A stretch of 64,000 nucleotides of DNA from Paenarthrobacter nitroguajacolicus (lineage in GTDB: Bacteria > Actinomycetota > Actinomycetes > Actinomycetales > Micrococcaceae). The notes under the pieces are model-generated. The model did no database searches and was not told the DNA's origin. It saw only the letters and a program-made list of their open reading frames with translations. Location: positions 355,241 through 419,240 of the forward strand of contig NZ_VNFK01000002.1 in NCBI RefSeq assembly GCF_007786235.1, given 5' to 3'. Numbering within the stretch: position 1 is the first letter of the stretch; the number at the start of each line of letters is the position of its first letter. Shown here one piece after another: positions 1 through 7,984 of the stretch. A program made the translations under genes and the position numbers.

Positions 1-1389
1 GCAGTGGATGATGGGGATGGGCGTACCCCAGAAGCGCTGGCGGCTCAGGAGCCAGTCACGCAGCCGGAAGTTCACGAACTTCTCGCCCGTTCCAAGCTTT
101 TCCAGAATCTCGATCGCGGCCGGAATTCCTTCGGATTTGGACAGGCCGTCCAACTCGCCGGAGTTCTTGAGGGTGCCTTCACCCGCAGTGGCTACACCCG
201 TCTGTGCGGGGTCCTCGTCGCCGGTCTCCAAAACTGCGCGGACAGGCAGGTCGAAGGCCTTGGCGAAGTCGAGGTCGCGCTGGTCGTGCGCGGGTACGGC
301 CATGATCGCGCCCGTGCCGTAGTCAGCCAGCACGTAGTCGGCGGCCCAAACGGGCAGCTTTTCACCGTTCAGCGGGTTGATGGCGTAGCGACCGGTGAAG
401 ACGCCGGTCTTTTCGCGTTCGGTGGACTGCCGCTCGATTTCGGAGAGGGCCTTGACCTTCTCGCGGTAGGCCATGAGTTCGTCGTGCTGTTCCGGAGCCA
501 CAAGATCCAGTGCCAAATGCGCATCAGCTGCAACAACAAAGAACGTTGCACCATAAAGTGTGTCCGGGCGCGTGGTGAACACGGTGACTTCGCGCTCGGC
601 TCGGTCTTCCGTGGCTTCGATGACGAAACGCACGTGGGCGCCTTCCGAGCGTCCGATCCAGTTGCGCTGCATGGCCAGGACACGCTCAGGCCAGTGACCT
701 TGGAGCTGGTCCATGTCCTCGAGCAGGCGGTCGGCGTAGTCGGTGATCTTGAAGTACCACTGGTTCAGGGACTTCTTGGTGACAGGCGTGCCGCAGCGCT
801 CACAGGCGCCGTTAACAACCTGCTCGTTCGCCAACACAGTAAGGTCCTTCGGGCACCAGTTGACCGGCGAGTCTTTGCGGTAGGCCAGGCCACGCTCGTA
901 GAAGCGCTTGAAGAGCCACTGGGTCCACCGGTAGTACTCGGGGTCGGAGGTGTGGAGGCGGCGGGACCAGTCGGCAGAGATTGCGTATCGCTTGAACGAC
1001 GCCGCCTGGGTGTCGATGTTCGCGTAGGTCCACTCGCTGGGGTGGGCGTTGCGCTTGATGGCAGCATTCTCAGCGGGCAGGCCGAAGGAGTCCCAGCCGA
1101 TGGGGTGAAGGACGTCGAAGCCCTTCTGCCGCAGGTAGCGAGCCACGACGTCGCCCATCGCGAACGCTTCGGCGTGGCCCATGTGAAGGTCGCCGGAAGG
1201 GTAAGGGAACATGTCCAGCACGTAGCGGCGTTCCCGCGAACCGTCGTCGGCAGGCGTGAAGACCTTGAGGTCGTCCCAGACCTGCGGCCACTTGGCCTCC
1301 ATCGCAGCGAAGCTGTAGACGCCTTCTTCAGGCGCTTCGGCTGCGGCTGTCTGTGCTGTTCCGGTCTCTGTCTCCGGCTTAACGCTCAC
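1..1389 (-). CDS. leuS: Leucyl-tRNA synthetase, N-terminal 463 residues (gene runs off the window)
   Basis: Class Ia aminoacyl-tRNA synthetase that charges tRNA-Leu in the cytoplasm. The visible protein starts MSVKPETE and carries the HIGH-type ATP-binding motif HMGH at residues 69-72 within [12 protein letters not shown]. It continues through a zinc-type CxxC segment (CERCGTPV) and into the connective editing domain with [12 protein letters not shown]. It is cut by the window edge after IPIIHC, so the KMSKS loop and anticodon domain are outside. The start is GTG with a GAGG sequence six bases upstream. It is preceded by a leader peptide and terminator hairpin, so expression is probably controlled by attenuation. 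Identity is certain; only the 3' part is missing. Confidence 0.97.
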   Translation of the reverse strand, partial: MSVKPETETGTAQTAAAEAPEEGVYSFAAMEAKWPQVWDDLKVFTPADDGSRERRYVLDMFPYPSGDLHMGHAEAFAMGDVVARYLRQKGFDVLHPIGWDSFGLPAENAAIKRNAHPSEWTYANIDTQAASFKRYAISADWSRRLHTSDPEYYRWTQWLFKRFYERGLAYRKDSPVNWCPKDLTVLANEQVVNGACERCGTPVTKKSLNQWYFKITDYADRLLEDMDQLQGHWPERVLAMQRNWIGRSEGAHVRFVIEATEDRAEREVTVFTTRPDTLYGATFFVVAADAHLALDLVAPEQHDELMAYREKVKALSEIERQSTEREKTGVFTGRYAINPLNGEKLPVWAADYVLADYGTGAIMAVPAHDQRDLDFAKAFDLPVRAVLETGDEDPAQTGVATAGEGTLKNSGELDGLSKSEGIPAAIEILEKLGTGEKFVNFRLRDWLLSRQRFWGTPIPIIHC

Positions 1390-1453
1390 TGCTGCCCTCT
1401 TCTGTTCTTCGATGGCGGTTTTGCCTCCTGCAGGCGTCCCGGATACCCCCGGA

Positions 1454-1483
1454 CACACAAAAGCCCCTCGACAACGGAGGGGC
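1454..1483 (-). terminator. Intrinsic terminator/attenuator in the leuS leader
   Basis: On the minus strand the arms GCCCCTC (1483-1477) and GAGGGGC (1469-1463) form a perfect 7-bp stem with a 7-base loop, followed directly by TTTTGTGTG. It lies between the leader peptide stop codon and the leuS start, so it would end transcription before leuS unless it is prevented from forming. That position makes it an attenuator rather than the end of an upstream gene. Confidence 0.75.
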
Positions 1484-1484
1484 G

Positions 1485-1512
1485 GCCGCACGGCTGTTGA
1501 AAGCCGGGCGGC
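1485..1512 (-). promoter_or_regulatory. Leader hairpin overlapping the leader-peptide stop, upstream of the attenuator
   Basis: Minus-strand arms GCCGCCCGGCT and AGCCGTGCGGC pair over 11 positions with one mismatch around a 6-base loop. The hairpin begins at the last base of the leader peptide stop codon. A ribosome stalled on the leucine codons would cover its 5' arm, as in the 1:2 hairpin of classic amino-acid attenuators. I could not find a strong antiterminator pairing, so the switching mechanism is an inference. Confidence 0.5.
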
Positions 1513-1538
1513 TAGCTAAGCAGAAGGATCGCACGCAT
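1512..1538 (-). CDS. Leucine leader peptide MRAILLLS upstream of leuS
   Basis: An eight-residue open frame, ATG CGT GCG ATC CTT CTG CTT AGC TAG, contains three consecutive leucine codons just before its stop. It lies about 120 bases upstream of leuS and is followed by a hairpin and an intrinsic terminator. A TAnnnT hexamer ends six bases before the ATG, so it is probably translated from a leaderless transcript. Leucine codon runs followed by a terminator are the hallmark of ribosome-mediated attenuation. Here the sensed signal would be charged tRNA-Leu, made by the downstream enzyme. There is no protein homology to rely on; the evidence is the codon run and its context. Confidence 0.7.
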   Translation of the reverse strand: MRAILLLS

Positions 1539-1544
1539 ACCAAT

Positions 1545-1550
1545 ACCTTA
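1545..1550 (-). promoter_or_regulatory. Putative -10 element of the leuS leader transcript
   Basis: TAAGGT on the minus strand fits the actinobacterial TAnnnT pattern and is separated by six bases from the leader-peptide ATG, which puts the expected start of transcription at or next to the ATG. A TTGCAC that could act as -35 lies 22 bases further upstream, which is longer than usual, so the -35 is uncertain. Confidence 0.5.
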
Positions 1551-1595
1551 CCCCACCAAACCGGCGGGCTGGGTGCAAGACGTCCGTACGCCGAA

Positions 1596-1669
1596 AGAGG
1601 TTCCGGGGACTCCGCGCCATGGTGTGGTGGGCACCGCGAAGCGGGCGGGCGGGAGTCCCCGGGACCTCT
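1596..1669 (-). terminator. Long hairpin terminator after glpK
   Basis: Arms at 1596-1613 and 1652-1669 are inverted repeats of 18 bases with a single G-T-type mismatch. The hairpin begins 13 bases after the glpK stop codon and is followed on the minus strand by TTTCGG. It separates the glycerol block from the leuS leader. Confidence 0.65.
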
Positions 1670-1681
1670 GTCGAGGGAAGG

Positions 1682-3196
1682 CTACTTAACGTCCTCGTCG
1701 ACCCAGTCCATGGACTTGGTGACTGCCTTCTTCCAGAGCCGCAGCTGACGCTCCTGCTCCTCTGCCGGCAACTGCGGCTCCCAGCGCTTATCCTCGCCCC
1801 AGTTGGCGCTGAGTTCGCCCAGGTCCTTCCAGAAGCCGACCGCCAGGCCAGCGGCATAGGCAGCACCGAGGGCCGTGGTTTCGACGACCTTCGGACGGAC
1901 TACTGGTACGCCAAGGATGTCTGCCTGGAACTGCATGAGTGCCTCATTGGCGACCATCCCGCCGTCGACCTTCAACTCGGTGAGCGGAACGCCCGAGTCA
2001 GCATTGACGGCGTCGAGTACCTCGCGGGTTTGGAAGGCCGTGGCCTCCAAAGCAGCGCGGGCGATGTGGCCCTTATTGGCGAACCGGGTAAGGCCCACGA
2101 TGGCGCCGCGTGCGTCTGCCCGCCAGTAGGGTGCGAAGAGACCGGAGAAGGCGGGGACGATATACACGCCACCGTTGTCCTTCACAGCAGCGGCCAGTTC
2201 CTCGACCTCCGGTGCGGAACTGATCATTCCGAGGTTGTCGCGAAGCCACTGGATCAGTGAACCGGTGACGGCAATGGACCCTTCAAGGGCGTAGTGCGGC
2301 TTGGCGTCGCCCAGTTTGTATCCCAGCGTGGTGAGGAGGCCGTTCTTGGAGTGGACAATTTCCTCGCCCGTGTTGAAGATCAGGAAGCAACCCGTGCCAT
2401 AGGTGTTCTTGGCTTCACCGGCTTGGAATGCGGCCTGACCGAAGGTTGCCGCCTGCTGGTCGCCGAGGATGCCTGCCACGGGGGTCTCGCGCAGCAGCTG
2501 CGAGGTGTGGACCTGGCCGTAGACCTCGGAGGAGGACTTGATGGTAGGCATCATTGACGCCGGAACTCCGAAGATGTCCAGGATTTCCTGGTCCCACTGC
2601 AGGGTCTCGAGGTCCATGAACAGGGTCCGGGAAGCATTGGTGACATCCGTGACGTGCACGCCGCCATCCACGCCGCCGGTCAGGTTCCACAGGACCCAGG
2701 CGTCGGTGTTGCCGAACAGGAGGTCGCCGGCCTCAGCACGTTCGCGGGCGCCTTCCACGTTGTCCAGGATCCACTTGATCTTGGTGCCGGAGAAGTAGGT
2801 GGCCAGCGGAAGGCCCACCTTCTGCTTGAAGCGCTCTGGTCCCCCGTCCTGCGCCAGCTCGTCAACGATCGACTGGGTGCGGGTGTCCTGCCAAACGATG
2901 GCGTTGTAGACGGCCTCGCCGGTGTTCTTGTCCCAGACAACAGCCGTTTCACGCTGGTTGGTGATACCGACGGCGGCGATGTCGTGCCGTGTCAGGTTCG
3001 CCTTCGACAGGGCCGAGCCGATGACCTCCCGGGTGTTGTTCCAGATTTCGGCGGGGTTGTGCTCCACCCATCCTGCCTGCGGGAAGATCTGCTCGTGTTC
3101 CATCTGGCCCGTGGACACAATGTTGCCCGAGTGGTCGAACACGATGGCACGGGAGCTGGTGGTGCCCTGATCGATGGCGATGACGTATTGATTCAT
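1682..3196 (-). CDS. glpK: Glycerol kinase
   Basis: FGGY-family kinase that phosphorylates glycerol with ATP to glycerol 3-phosphate in the cytosol, trapping glycerol taken up by GlpF. The 504-residue length is typical. The N-terminal phosphate-binding motif DQGTTSSR is at residues 9-16, and the C-terminal half has the FGGY ATPase-fold segments [12 protein letters not shown] and [15 protein letters not shown]. The ATG start has AAGGA upstream. It is the last gene of the glpD-glpF-glpK set on this strand and is followed by a strong hairpin. Product identity is secure; control by the nearby SorC regulator is inferred. Confidence 0.97.
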   Translation of the reverse strand: MNQYVIAIDQGTTSSRAIVFDHSGNIVSTGQMEHEQIFPQAGWVEHNPAEIWNNTREVIGSALSKANLTRHDIAAVGITNQRETAVVWDKNTGEAVYNAIVWQDTRTQSIVDELAQDGGPERFKQKVGLPLATYFSGTKIKWILDNVEGARERAEAGDLLFGNTDAWVLWNLTGGVDGGVHVTDVTNASRTLFMDLETLQWDQEILDIFGVPASMMPTIKSSSEVYGQVHTSQLLRETPVAGILGDQQAATFGQAAFQAGEAKNTYGTGCFLIFNTGEEIVHSKNGLLTTLGYKLGDAKPHYALEGSIAVTGSLIQWLRDNLGMISSAPEVEELAAAVKDNGGVYIVPAFSGLFAPYWRADARGAIVGLTRFANKGHIARAALEATAFQTREVLDAVNADSGVPLTELKVDGGMVANEALMQFQADILGVPVVRPKVVETTALGAAYAAGLAVGFWKDLGELSANWGEDKRWEPQLPAEEQERQLRLWKKAVTKSMDWVDEDVK

Positions 3197-3263
3197 GGTG
3201 ACGTCCTTGTCTGTTGTTAGCTACTCAATGGTGTTGACGGTGTGCGGGTGGGTACGTACGGGA

Positions 3264-4016
3264 TTAGCCGGCCAGTGCAGGCATGATGTCCGGGACCCAG
3301 ATGGCCACGAGGCCTGCGAGGGCGCCGCCAACGAGCGGTCCCACGACCGGGATCCAGGAGTAGGCCCAGTCGCTGGCGCCCTTGCCCTTGATGGGCAGGA
3401 CAGCGTGTGCGATACGCGGGCCGAGGTCACGGGCAGGGTTGATGGCGTAACCGGTGGGACCACCGAGCGATACGCCAATACCGACAACCAGCAGGGCAAC
3501 CGCAAGCGGGCCGAGGCCGGAGGGAGTGCCGCCGAAGGTCAGGATGACGAAGACCAGGACGAACGTGCCAATGATTTCGGTGATCAGGTTCCACGGGGTG
3601 GAGCGGATAGCCGGTCCGGTGGAGAAGGTACCCAGCTTGTTGGCTGCCAGGGGCTCTTCATCGAAGTGCTGCTTGTAAGCGAGCCAGCAGACAACGGCGC
3701 CGAGGAAGGCACCCAGGAGTTCGCCACCGAAGTAGGTCAACGTCGAGCCGAAAGTAACGGCCACGTCCGGGGCGTACTCACCTTTTCCGTTGACCAGCAG
3801 GCCCAGGGTGACAGCCGGGTTCAGGTGCGCACCGGACTTTGCGGCCACGAAAACGCCCGCGAAGACCGCAATACCCCAGCCCCACGTCACCATCAAGAAT
3901 CCACCGTTGTTGCCCTTGGTGCCTTTGAGCGCAACGTTTGCCACGACGCCACAACCCAGCAGGGTCAGCATCATGGTTCCGAATACTTCGGAAAGGAAAA
4001 CAATTCCAAGAGACAT
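3264..4016 (-). CDS. glpF: Glycerol facilitator, aquaglyceroporin (MIP family)
   Basis: Membrane channel for glycerol entry, 250 residues with about six hydrophobic spans. Both half-helix pore motifs are present: NPA at residues 66-68 and NPAR at 193-196. The second is followed by aspartate (NPARD), which is typical of glycerol-conducting rather than water-only MIP channels. The ATG is preceded by GAGGAG. It sits between glpD and glpK, fitting uptake, phosphorylation and oxidation of glycerol as one unit. Confidence 0.95.
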   Translation of the reverse strand: MSLGIVFLSEVFGTMMLTLLGCGVVANVALKGTKGNNGGFLMVTWGWGIAVFAGVFVAAKSGAHLNPAVTLGLLVNGKGEYAPDVAVTFGSTLTYFGGELLGAFLGAVVCWLAYKQHFDEEPLAANKLGTFSTGPAIRSTPWNLITEIIGTFVLVFVILTFGGTPSGLGPLAVALLVVGIGVSLGGPTGYAINPARDLGPRIAHAVLPIKGKGASDWAYSWIPVVGPLVGGALAGLVAIWVPDIMPALAG

Positions 4017-4069
4017 CTTTGACTCCTCATTTTTCTGTTGTCAGCCCCCTCGCGGGTGAAGAGGCCGTT

Positions 4070-4162
4070 GGGACGGTTCCGTTGTCTCCGAAACCGTCCC
4101 GGTGTGGTGGTCCCCTGGCGGGCCCACCTACCCCATTCCGTCCCTACCGCACGCTGGGACGG
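4070..4162. repeat. Cluster of four GGGACGG 7-mers in alternating orientation
   Basis: In the gap between the glpD stop and the glpF start, GGGACGG occurs at 4070-4076 and 4156-4162 and its complement CCGTCCC at 4094-4100 and 4138-4144. The first pair extends to a perfect 9-bp inverted repeat (4070-4078 with 4092-4100). Neither hairpin has a T-run, so they do not look like ordinary terminators. They could be regulatory RNA hairpins or protein-binding sites within the glp transcript. Confidence 0.45.
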
Positions 4163-4187
4163 TCAAGCTGTTTTCCGCTGCTTGGTG

Positions 4188-5972
4188 TCAGGCTACGAGA
4201 CTGTGCACGTCAACCTTGTGGAACCGCTGCAGTACTTCCTGGGCGTGGCGGATTTCTGCTTCACGGGCAGCAGCATCCCAACCGAGGGGTTCGGCCAAGG
4301 CAGCGGCGATCTCGTTCAGCAGCTCACCGGTAACCAGGCCGCGGAACGCGAGTGACGTCCTGCGGATGAGGACATCCACCAGGTGCCCGATCTGCTCGTG
4401 CTCGGCCATGAATGCCAACTCCCGGACACTCAGTTCGCGGGTGGAACGCAGCGGCGCGTCGTGTCCGGCCTTGAGATAATCGATGACGGCGTCTGCGCGT
4501 GTTCCGTACCGGGTCAGCAGGACGGCTACGCGGTCGGCGTCAAGTCCGGGTCCCATGTGCTTCTTGATCCATTCCTGTTCGCCCTGTTCGGTGGAAGGGA
4601 AACCGGCACCCCCGCCAATGGCGAGTTTCGCCGTCGAGACTTTGCGTTCCATGCCCAGTTCGCGGAGGACGTCGTTGGTCATGTGTTCGGCCAGGGCGCG
4701 GAAGGTGGTCCACTTGCCGCCCACCAAGCTGAGGACGACGGCGGCCTTGCCGCCTGGCGTTGCGACGGCATCACTGCCGGTGCGGACGCTGCGTTCAATC
4801 CGGTAGTCCCGTGAGACGAAGCCTGGCTGCGTTTCGTCGTGACGCGGCAGGGGACGGACACCGGCGAAGCTGTAGACGATTTGTTCGCGCTCCACCTTGA
4901 TGGTGGGGAACACGTGGCCCACCAGGTCAAAGAAGTAGTCGATTTCTTCGTCCGTGCACACGGCATCTTCCGACATGTCCGCGTCCACGTCCGTGGTGCC
5001 GACCAGTACACGGTCGCCCATGGGGTAAATCAGGACGATACGGCCATCGGTGTGCTCGAAGAAGATTTCCCGGCCGTTGCACGCGGCCAGAAGCTCAGGG
5101 TGGTCCAGGACGATGTGCGATCCCTTGGTACCGCCCATGAACTTGCTGACGGCGCCCATGGCCTGGTTGGTGAGGTCCACCCAGGCGCCGGTGGTGTTGA
5201 CAATAACGTCGGCCTGGAACTCGAATTCCTTGCCGGTCAGTTCATCGCGCAGCAGGACTCCGTCCGAACCCATGGAGACGAGCGAAACGTAATTGCTGGC
5301 ACGGGCGCTTCCTCCCGGGAGGCCGCCGCCACGGCCCGCCTTCTCACCATCCTGCAGCACGTCGAGGGTCAGGCGTTCCGGGTTGTGAACGGAAGCATCG
5401 AAGTAGGTTGCGGCGTACTTGATTCCGGAGTGCAGTTTGGGAAGCTCGGCCAAGGCCTTGGTCCGCCCACGGAACTGGTGGCGCGGGACGCTGCCGCCGT
5501 CACGGGAGAAGAAGTCGTACATGCTCAGGCCGACCTTGATGAGGAACGCGCCGCGTTCCTTGGGCTTGCCCTGTTTGTGGGTGAGGAAGCGCATGGGCGC
5601 CGAGAGGATGCCGGAGAACGTGCTGAAGATCGGGATGGTGGTCTGCAGCGGCTTGACGTAGTGCGGAGCGATGCGCAGGAGCCGGTTACGCTCAACCACG
5701 GATTCCTGGACCAGGCGGAACTCGCCGTTTTCGAGGTAGCGGATGCCGCCGTGGATCATGTGGGACGAGGCACCGCTGGCACCCTGGCAGTAGTCACCGC
5801 GTTCGACAAGCGCAACGTCGACGCCCTGGAGAGCCAGGTCGCGGAACGTTCCTACACCATTGATTCCACCGCCGATGATGAGCACCTTCGCCGAGGGCCG
5901 CTCCTGCAGCGCAACGACGGAGTCGCGCTGCTGTGCGTGCTGTGAGGTACCGGAAATCCTGTTGTGTCCCAA
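4188..5972 (-). CDS. glpD: Glycerol-3-phosphate dehydrogenase (FAD-dependent, aerobic)
   Basis: Membrane-associated flavoenzyme that oxidises glycerol 3-phosphate to dihydroxyacetone phosphate and passes electrons to quinone. The dinucleotide-binding motif GGGING is at residues 34-39 and the FAD-family segment SGASSHMIHGGIRYLE at about 67-82. At 594 residues it is in the range of long actinobacterial GlpD proteins. A glycine-rich insert at about 209-226 (KAGRGGGLPGGSARAS) interrupts an otherwise conserved stretch. The start is TTG with GGGAG five bases upstream. It is first in the glp set and faces the SorC-family regulator across a 122-bp gap. Confidence 0.95.
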   Translation of the reverse strand: MGHNRISGTSQHAQQRDSVVALQERPSAKVLIIGGGINGVGTFRDLALQGVDVALVERGDYCQGASGASSHMIHGGIRYLENGEFRLVQESVVERNRLLRIAPHYVKPLQTTIPIFSTFSGILSAPMRFLTHKQGKPKERGAFLIKVGLSMYDFFSRDGGSVPRHQFRGRTKALAELPKLHSGIKYAATYFDASVHNPERLTLDVLQDGEKAGRGGGLPGGSARASNYVSLVSMGSDGVLLRDELTGKEFEFQADVIVNTTGAWVDLTNQAMGAVSKFMGGTKGSHIVLDHPELLAACNGREIFFEHTDGRIVLIYPMGDRVLVGTTDVDADMSEDAVCTDEEIDYFFDLVGHVFPTIKVEREQIVYSFAGVRPLPRHDETQPGFVSRDYRIERSVRTGSDAVATPGGKAAVVLSLVGGKWTTFRALAEHMTNDVLRELGMERKVSTAKLAIGGGAGFPSTEQGEQEWIKKHMGPGLDADRVAVLLTRYGTRADAVIDYLKAGHDAPLRSTRELSVRELAFMAEHEQIGHLVDVLIRRTSLAFRGLVTGELLNEIAAALAEPLGWDAAAREAEIRHAQEVLQRFHKVDVHSLVA

Positions 5973-6067
5973 AACTGCTCCCTTGGGCTTGGTTCGTGCG
6001 CCGCGCCACTCGCTGCTGCACCGTTCACCACTAATCTTGCGAAGGTGGAAAATGGAGTCAAGCTATT

Positions 6068-6081
6068 TGCACAAACGTGCA
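6068..6081. promoter_or_regulatory. Palindromic operator TGCAC-N4-GTGCA between glpD and the regulator gene
   Basis: A perfect 5-bp inverted repeat, TGCAC AAAC GTGCA, lies 13 bases upstream of the SorC-family regulator start and about 95 bases upstream of glpD. Regulators of this family bind palindromes of this kind, and the position suits autoregulation and control of the divergent glp genes. Which promoter it controls is inferred. Confidence 0.55.
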
Positions 6082-6094
6082 GTAAGGAAATGAG

Positions 6095-7057
6095 ATGGGA
6101 CGATCACGTCACTCGGATGCGCTCCGGGCTGCACAGATGTATTACCTGCAGGACTTGACCATGGATGCTATTGCCCGGGAGCTGCGAACGTCGCGATCCA
6201 CAGTGTCCCGGCTCCTGTCTTCCGCCCGGGAAACAGGCCTGGTGCAGGTCCAGATACGCAGCCCGTTCGATACCGGCCCTGAGCTGGAGAGCCAGATTCG
6301 AACCCAGTACGGCGTCGATGTCCACGTGGTGCCCGTCTTGGACACACTCAACGAAGCGGAGACGCTGGACCGCGTGGCCATGCAGGCAGCGCGAACCATT
6401 GGGCCGCTGGTGGACTCGAATGCCATCATCGGCGTCGCGTGGGGCGCCACGCTCAGCGCTGTCAGCCGACACCTCACCCGTAAGGTGACCCACGACAGCA
6501 TCGTGGTTCAACTCAACGGCGCCGGAAACATGCAAACCACCGGCATTACCTATGCCAGCGACATCATGCGCCGTTTCGGCAGCGCCTACGGAGCACGGGT
6601 GGAGCAATTCCCGGTTCCGGCCTTTTTTGACCACGCCGCCACCAAAACGGCGATGTGGAATGAGCGCAGCGTTCAACGCATCCTTGACTTGCAGGACCGC
6701 ATGAGCATCGCCATCTTCGGGGTGGGATCGGTCGATTCGGACTACCCCAGCCACGTTTATGCCGGCGGTTACCTCGATGAACACGACCTCACTGTGTTGG
6801 CTGCCGACGACGTGGTGGGCGACGTCGCCACCGTCTTCTTCCGGAGCGATGGGTCCTCGGACGGCATCACCCTCAACGAACGATCCACTGGCCCCAGCCA
6901 TGAACAACTGCGGCAGGTCAGGCGACGGATCTGCGTGGTGTCCGGTGCCTCCAAGATCAACGGACTCCAGGGAGCCCTGGCTGCCGGACTGGCCACGGAC
7001 CTCATTTTGGACGAAGCCTCGGCACGACGCCTGGTCAGTTTCAATGGCCACTCCTGA
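6095..7057 (+). CDS. SorC-family sugar-binding transcriptional regulator
   Basis: A 320-residue regulator with an N-terminal helix-turn-helix (about residues 12-45, AIARELRTSRSTVSRLL). It has a C-terminal SorC-type effector domain that normally binds a phosphorylated sugar or polyol; the segments GVAWGATLSAV and GALAAGLATDLILDE are typical. The ATG has AAGGAAA five bases upstream. It is divergent from glpD with a palindromic operator between them, so glycerol 3-phosphate or dihydroxyacetone phosphate is a reasonable but unproven effector. SorC control of a glp block is unusual, since GlpR (DeoR) or IclR-type regulators are more familiar in that role. Confidence 0.85.
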   Translation: MGRSRHSDALRAAQMYYLQDLTMDAIARELRTSRSTVSRLLSSARETGLVQVQIRSPFDTGPELESQIRTQYGVDVHVVPVLDTLNEAETLDRVAMQAARTIGPLVDSNAIIGVAWGATLSAVSRHLTRKVTHDSIVVQLNGAGNMQTTGITYASDIMRRFGSAYGARVEQFPVPAFFDHAATKTAMWNERSVQRILDLQDRMSIAIFGVGSVDSDYPSHVYAGGYLDEHDLTVLAADDVVGDVATVFFRSDGSSDGITLNERSTGPSHEQLRQVRRRICVVSGASKINGLQGALAAGLATDLILDEASARRLVSFNGHS

Positions 7058-7078
7058 AGCATTCGTGCAGGGAATGGG

Positions 7079-7084
7079 TAGAGT
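7079..7084 (+). promoter_or_regulatory. Putative -10 element for a leaderless aldo/keto reductase mRNA
   Basis: TAGAGT fits TAnnnT and ends seven bases before the ATG at 7092, which would place the transcript start at the start codon. No good -35 is visible. The reductase may therefore be transcribed separately from the regulator gene that ends just upstream. Confidence 0.45.
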
Positions 7085-7091
7085 CGTTGCT

Positions 7092-7973
7092 ATGAGATTC
7101 CCAGCCCGGCTGACATTGAACAACGGCGTCCACATGGATCGTTTGGGATACGGACTCTATAAGGTGCCGCCCAAGGACGCCGAAGCATTAGTCGCCACAG
7201 CCCTGGGCGAAGGCTACCGACGCTTCGACACAGCAGCGATGTACGGCAACGAAGTGGGCGTTGGGCGTGCCCTCGGTGGTGCCGTGGGCGATGCCGCGCA
7301 AGCCAACGGTGACACAGGTGGTTCCGGGGAATCCGTGCACACCCTTTCGCGTGAGGACCTTTTTGTCACTACCAAGGTTTGGAACGACGACCATGGCTAC
7401 GATTCCACCCTTCGGGCATTCGATACGTCCATCTCGAATCTTGGACTCGACTACGTGGATCTCTATCTCATTCACTGGCCCTGCGCCGGCCGGGGCCTGT
7501 TTGCCGAAACGTACAAGGCCATGGAGACGCTCTACCGTGAAGGCAAAGTGCGGGCTATTGGGGTTTCCAATTTCCAACCCGGACACCTTGAGGAGCTGAT
7601 GCAGAAGGCCGAAGTTGTCCCTGCGGTAAACCAGATCGAGCTGCACCCGTGGCTGCAGCAAACCAGGCTTCGAACATTGCACGGACAGTTGGGCATAGCC
7701 ACTGAGGCATGGAGCCCCCTCGGACGCGGGCACGTCCTGGCCGACCCCGCCATCGTTGCCCTCGCCGAGAAGCATGGCCGGACTCCCGCGCAGGTCATTC
7801 TTCGCTGGCACCTCCAGTTGGGCAACCTCGTCATCCCCAAAGCGAGTTCGGCGGGACGGATCAAAGAGAACTTTGCCGTCTTCGATTTTGACTTGGACGC
7901 CTCTGACATGGACGGCATTGCAGGACTCGAACGACACCATCGAACCGGGTCCCACCCGGACAACGTGAACTAG
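7092..7973 (+). CDS. Aldo/keto reductase
   Basis: NADPH-dependent carbonyl reductase of the AKR superfamily, 293 residues. The catalytic tetrad is visible as Asp46, Tyr51 (FDTAAMYGNE), Lys95 (TTKVWND) and His128 (LIHWP). The C-terminal cofactor-binding segment IPKASSAGRIKEN is also present. The substrate cannot be told from the sequence; AKR5-type 2,5-diketogluconate or glyoxal reductases look similar. The start at ATG 7092 is preferred because the fold begins there (LTLNNGVHMDRLGYG) and a -10 hexamer lies just upstream. An alpha/beta hydrolase follows after 11 bases, suggesting one transcript. Confidence 0.9.
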   Translation: MRFPARLTLNNGVHMDRLGYGLYKVPPKDAEALVATALGEGYRRFDTAAMYGNEVGVGRALGGAVGDAAQANGDTGGSGESVHTLSREDLFVTTKVWNDDHGYDSTLRAFDTSISNLGLDYVDLYLIHWPCAGRGLFAETYKAMETLYREGKVRAIGVSNFQPGHLEELMQKAEVVPAVNQIELHPWLQQTRLRTLHGQLGIATEAWSPLGRGHVLADPAIVALAEKHGRTPAQVILRWHLQLGNLVIPKASSAGRIKENFAVFDFDLDASDMDGIAGLERHHRTGSHPDNVN

Positions 7974-7984
7974 GAAACAGCCGT

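Noticed and set aside
1390..1560. T-box riboswitch upstream of leuS
   Set aside because: There is no T-box sequence or specifier loop. A short leucine leader peptide explains the region better.
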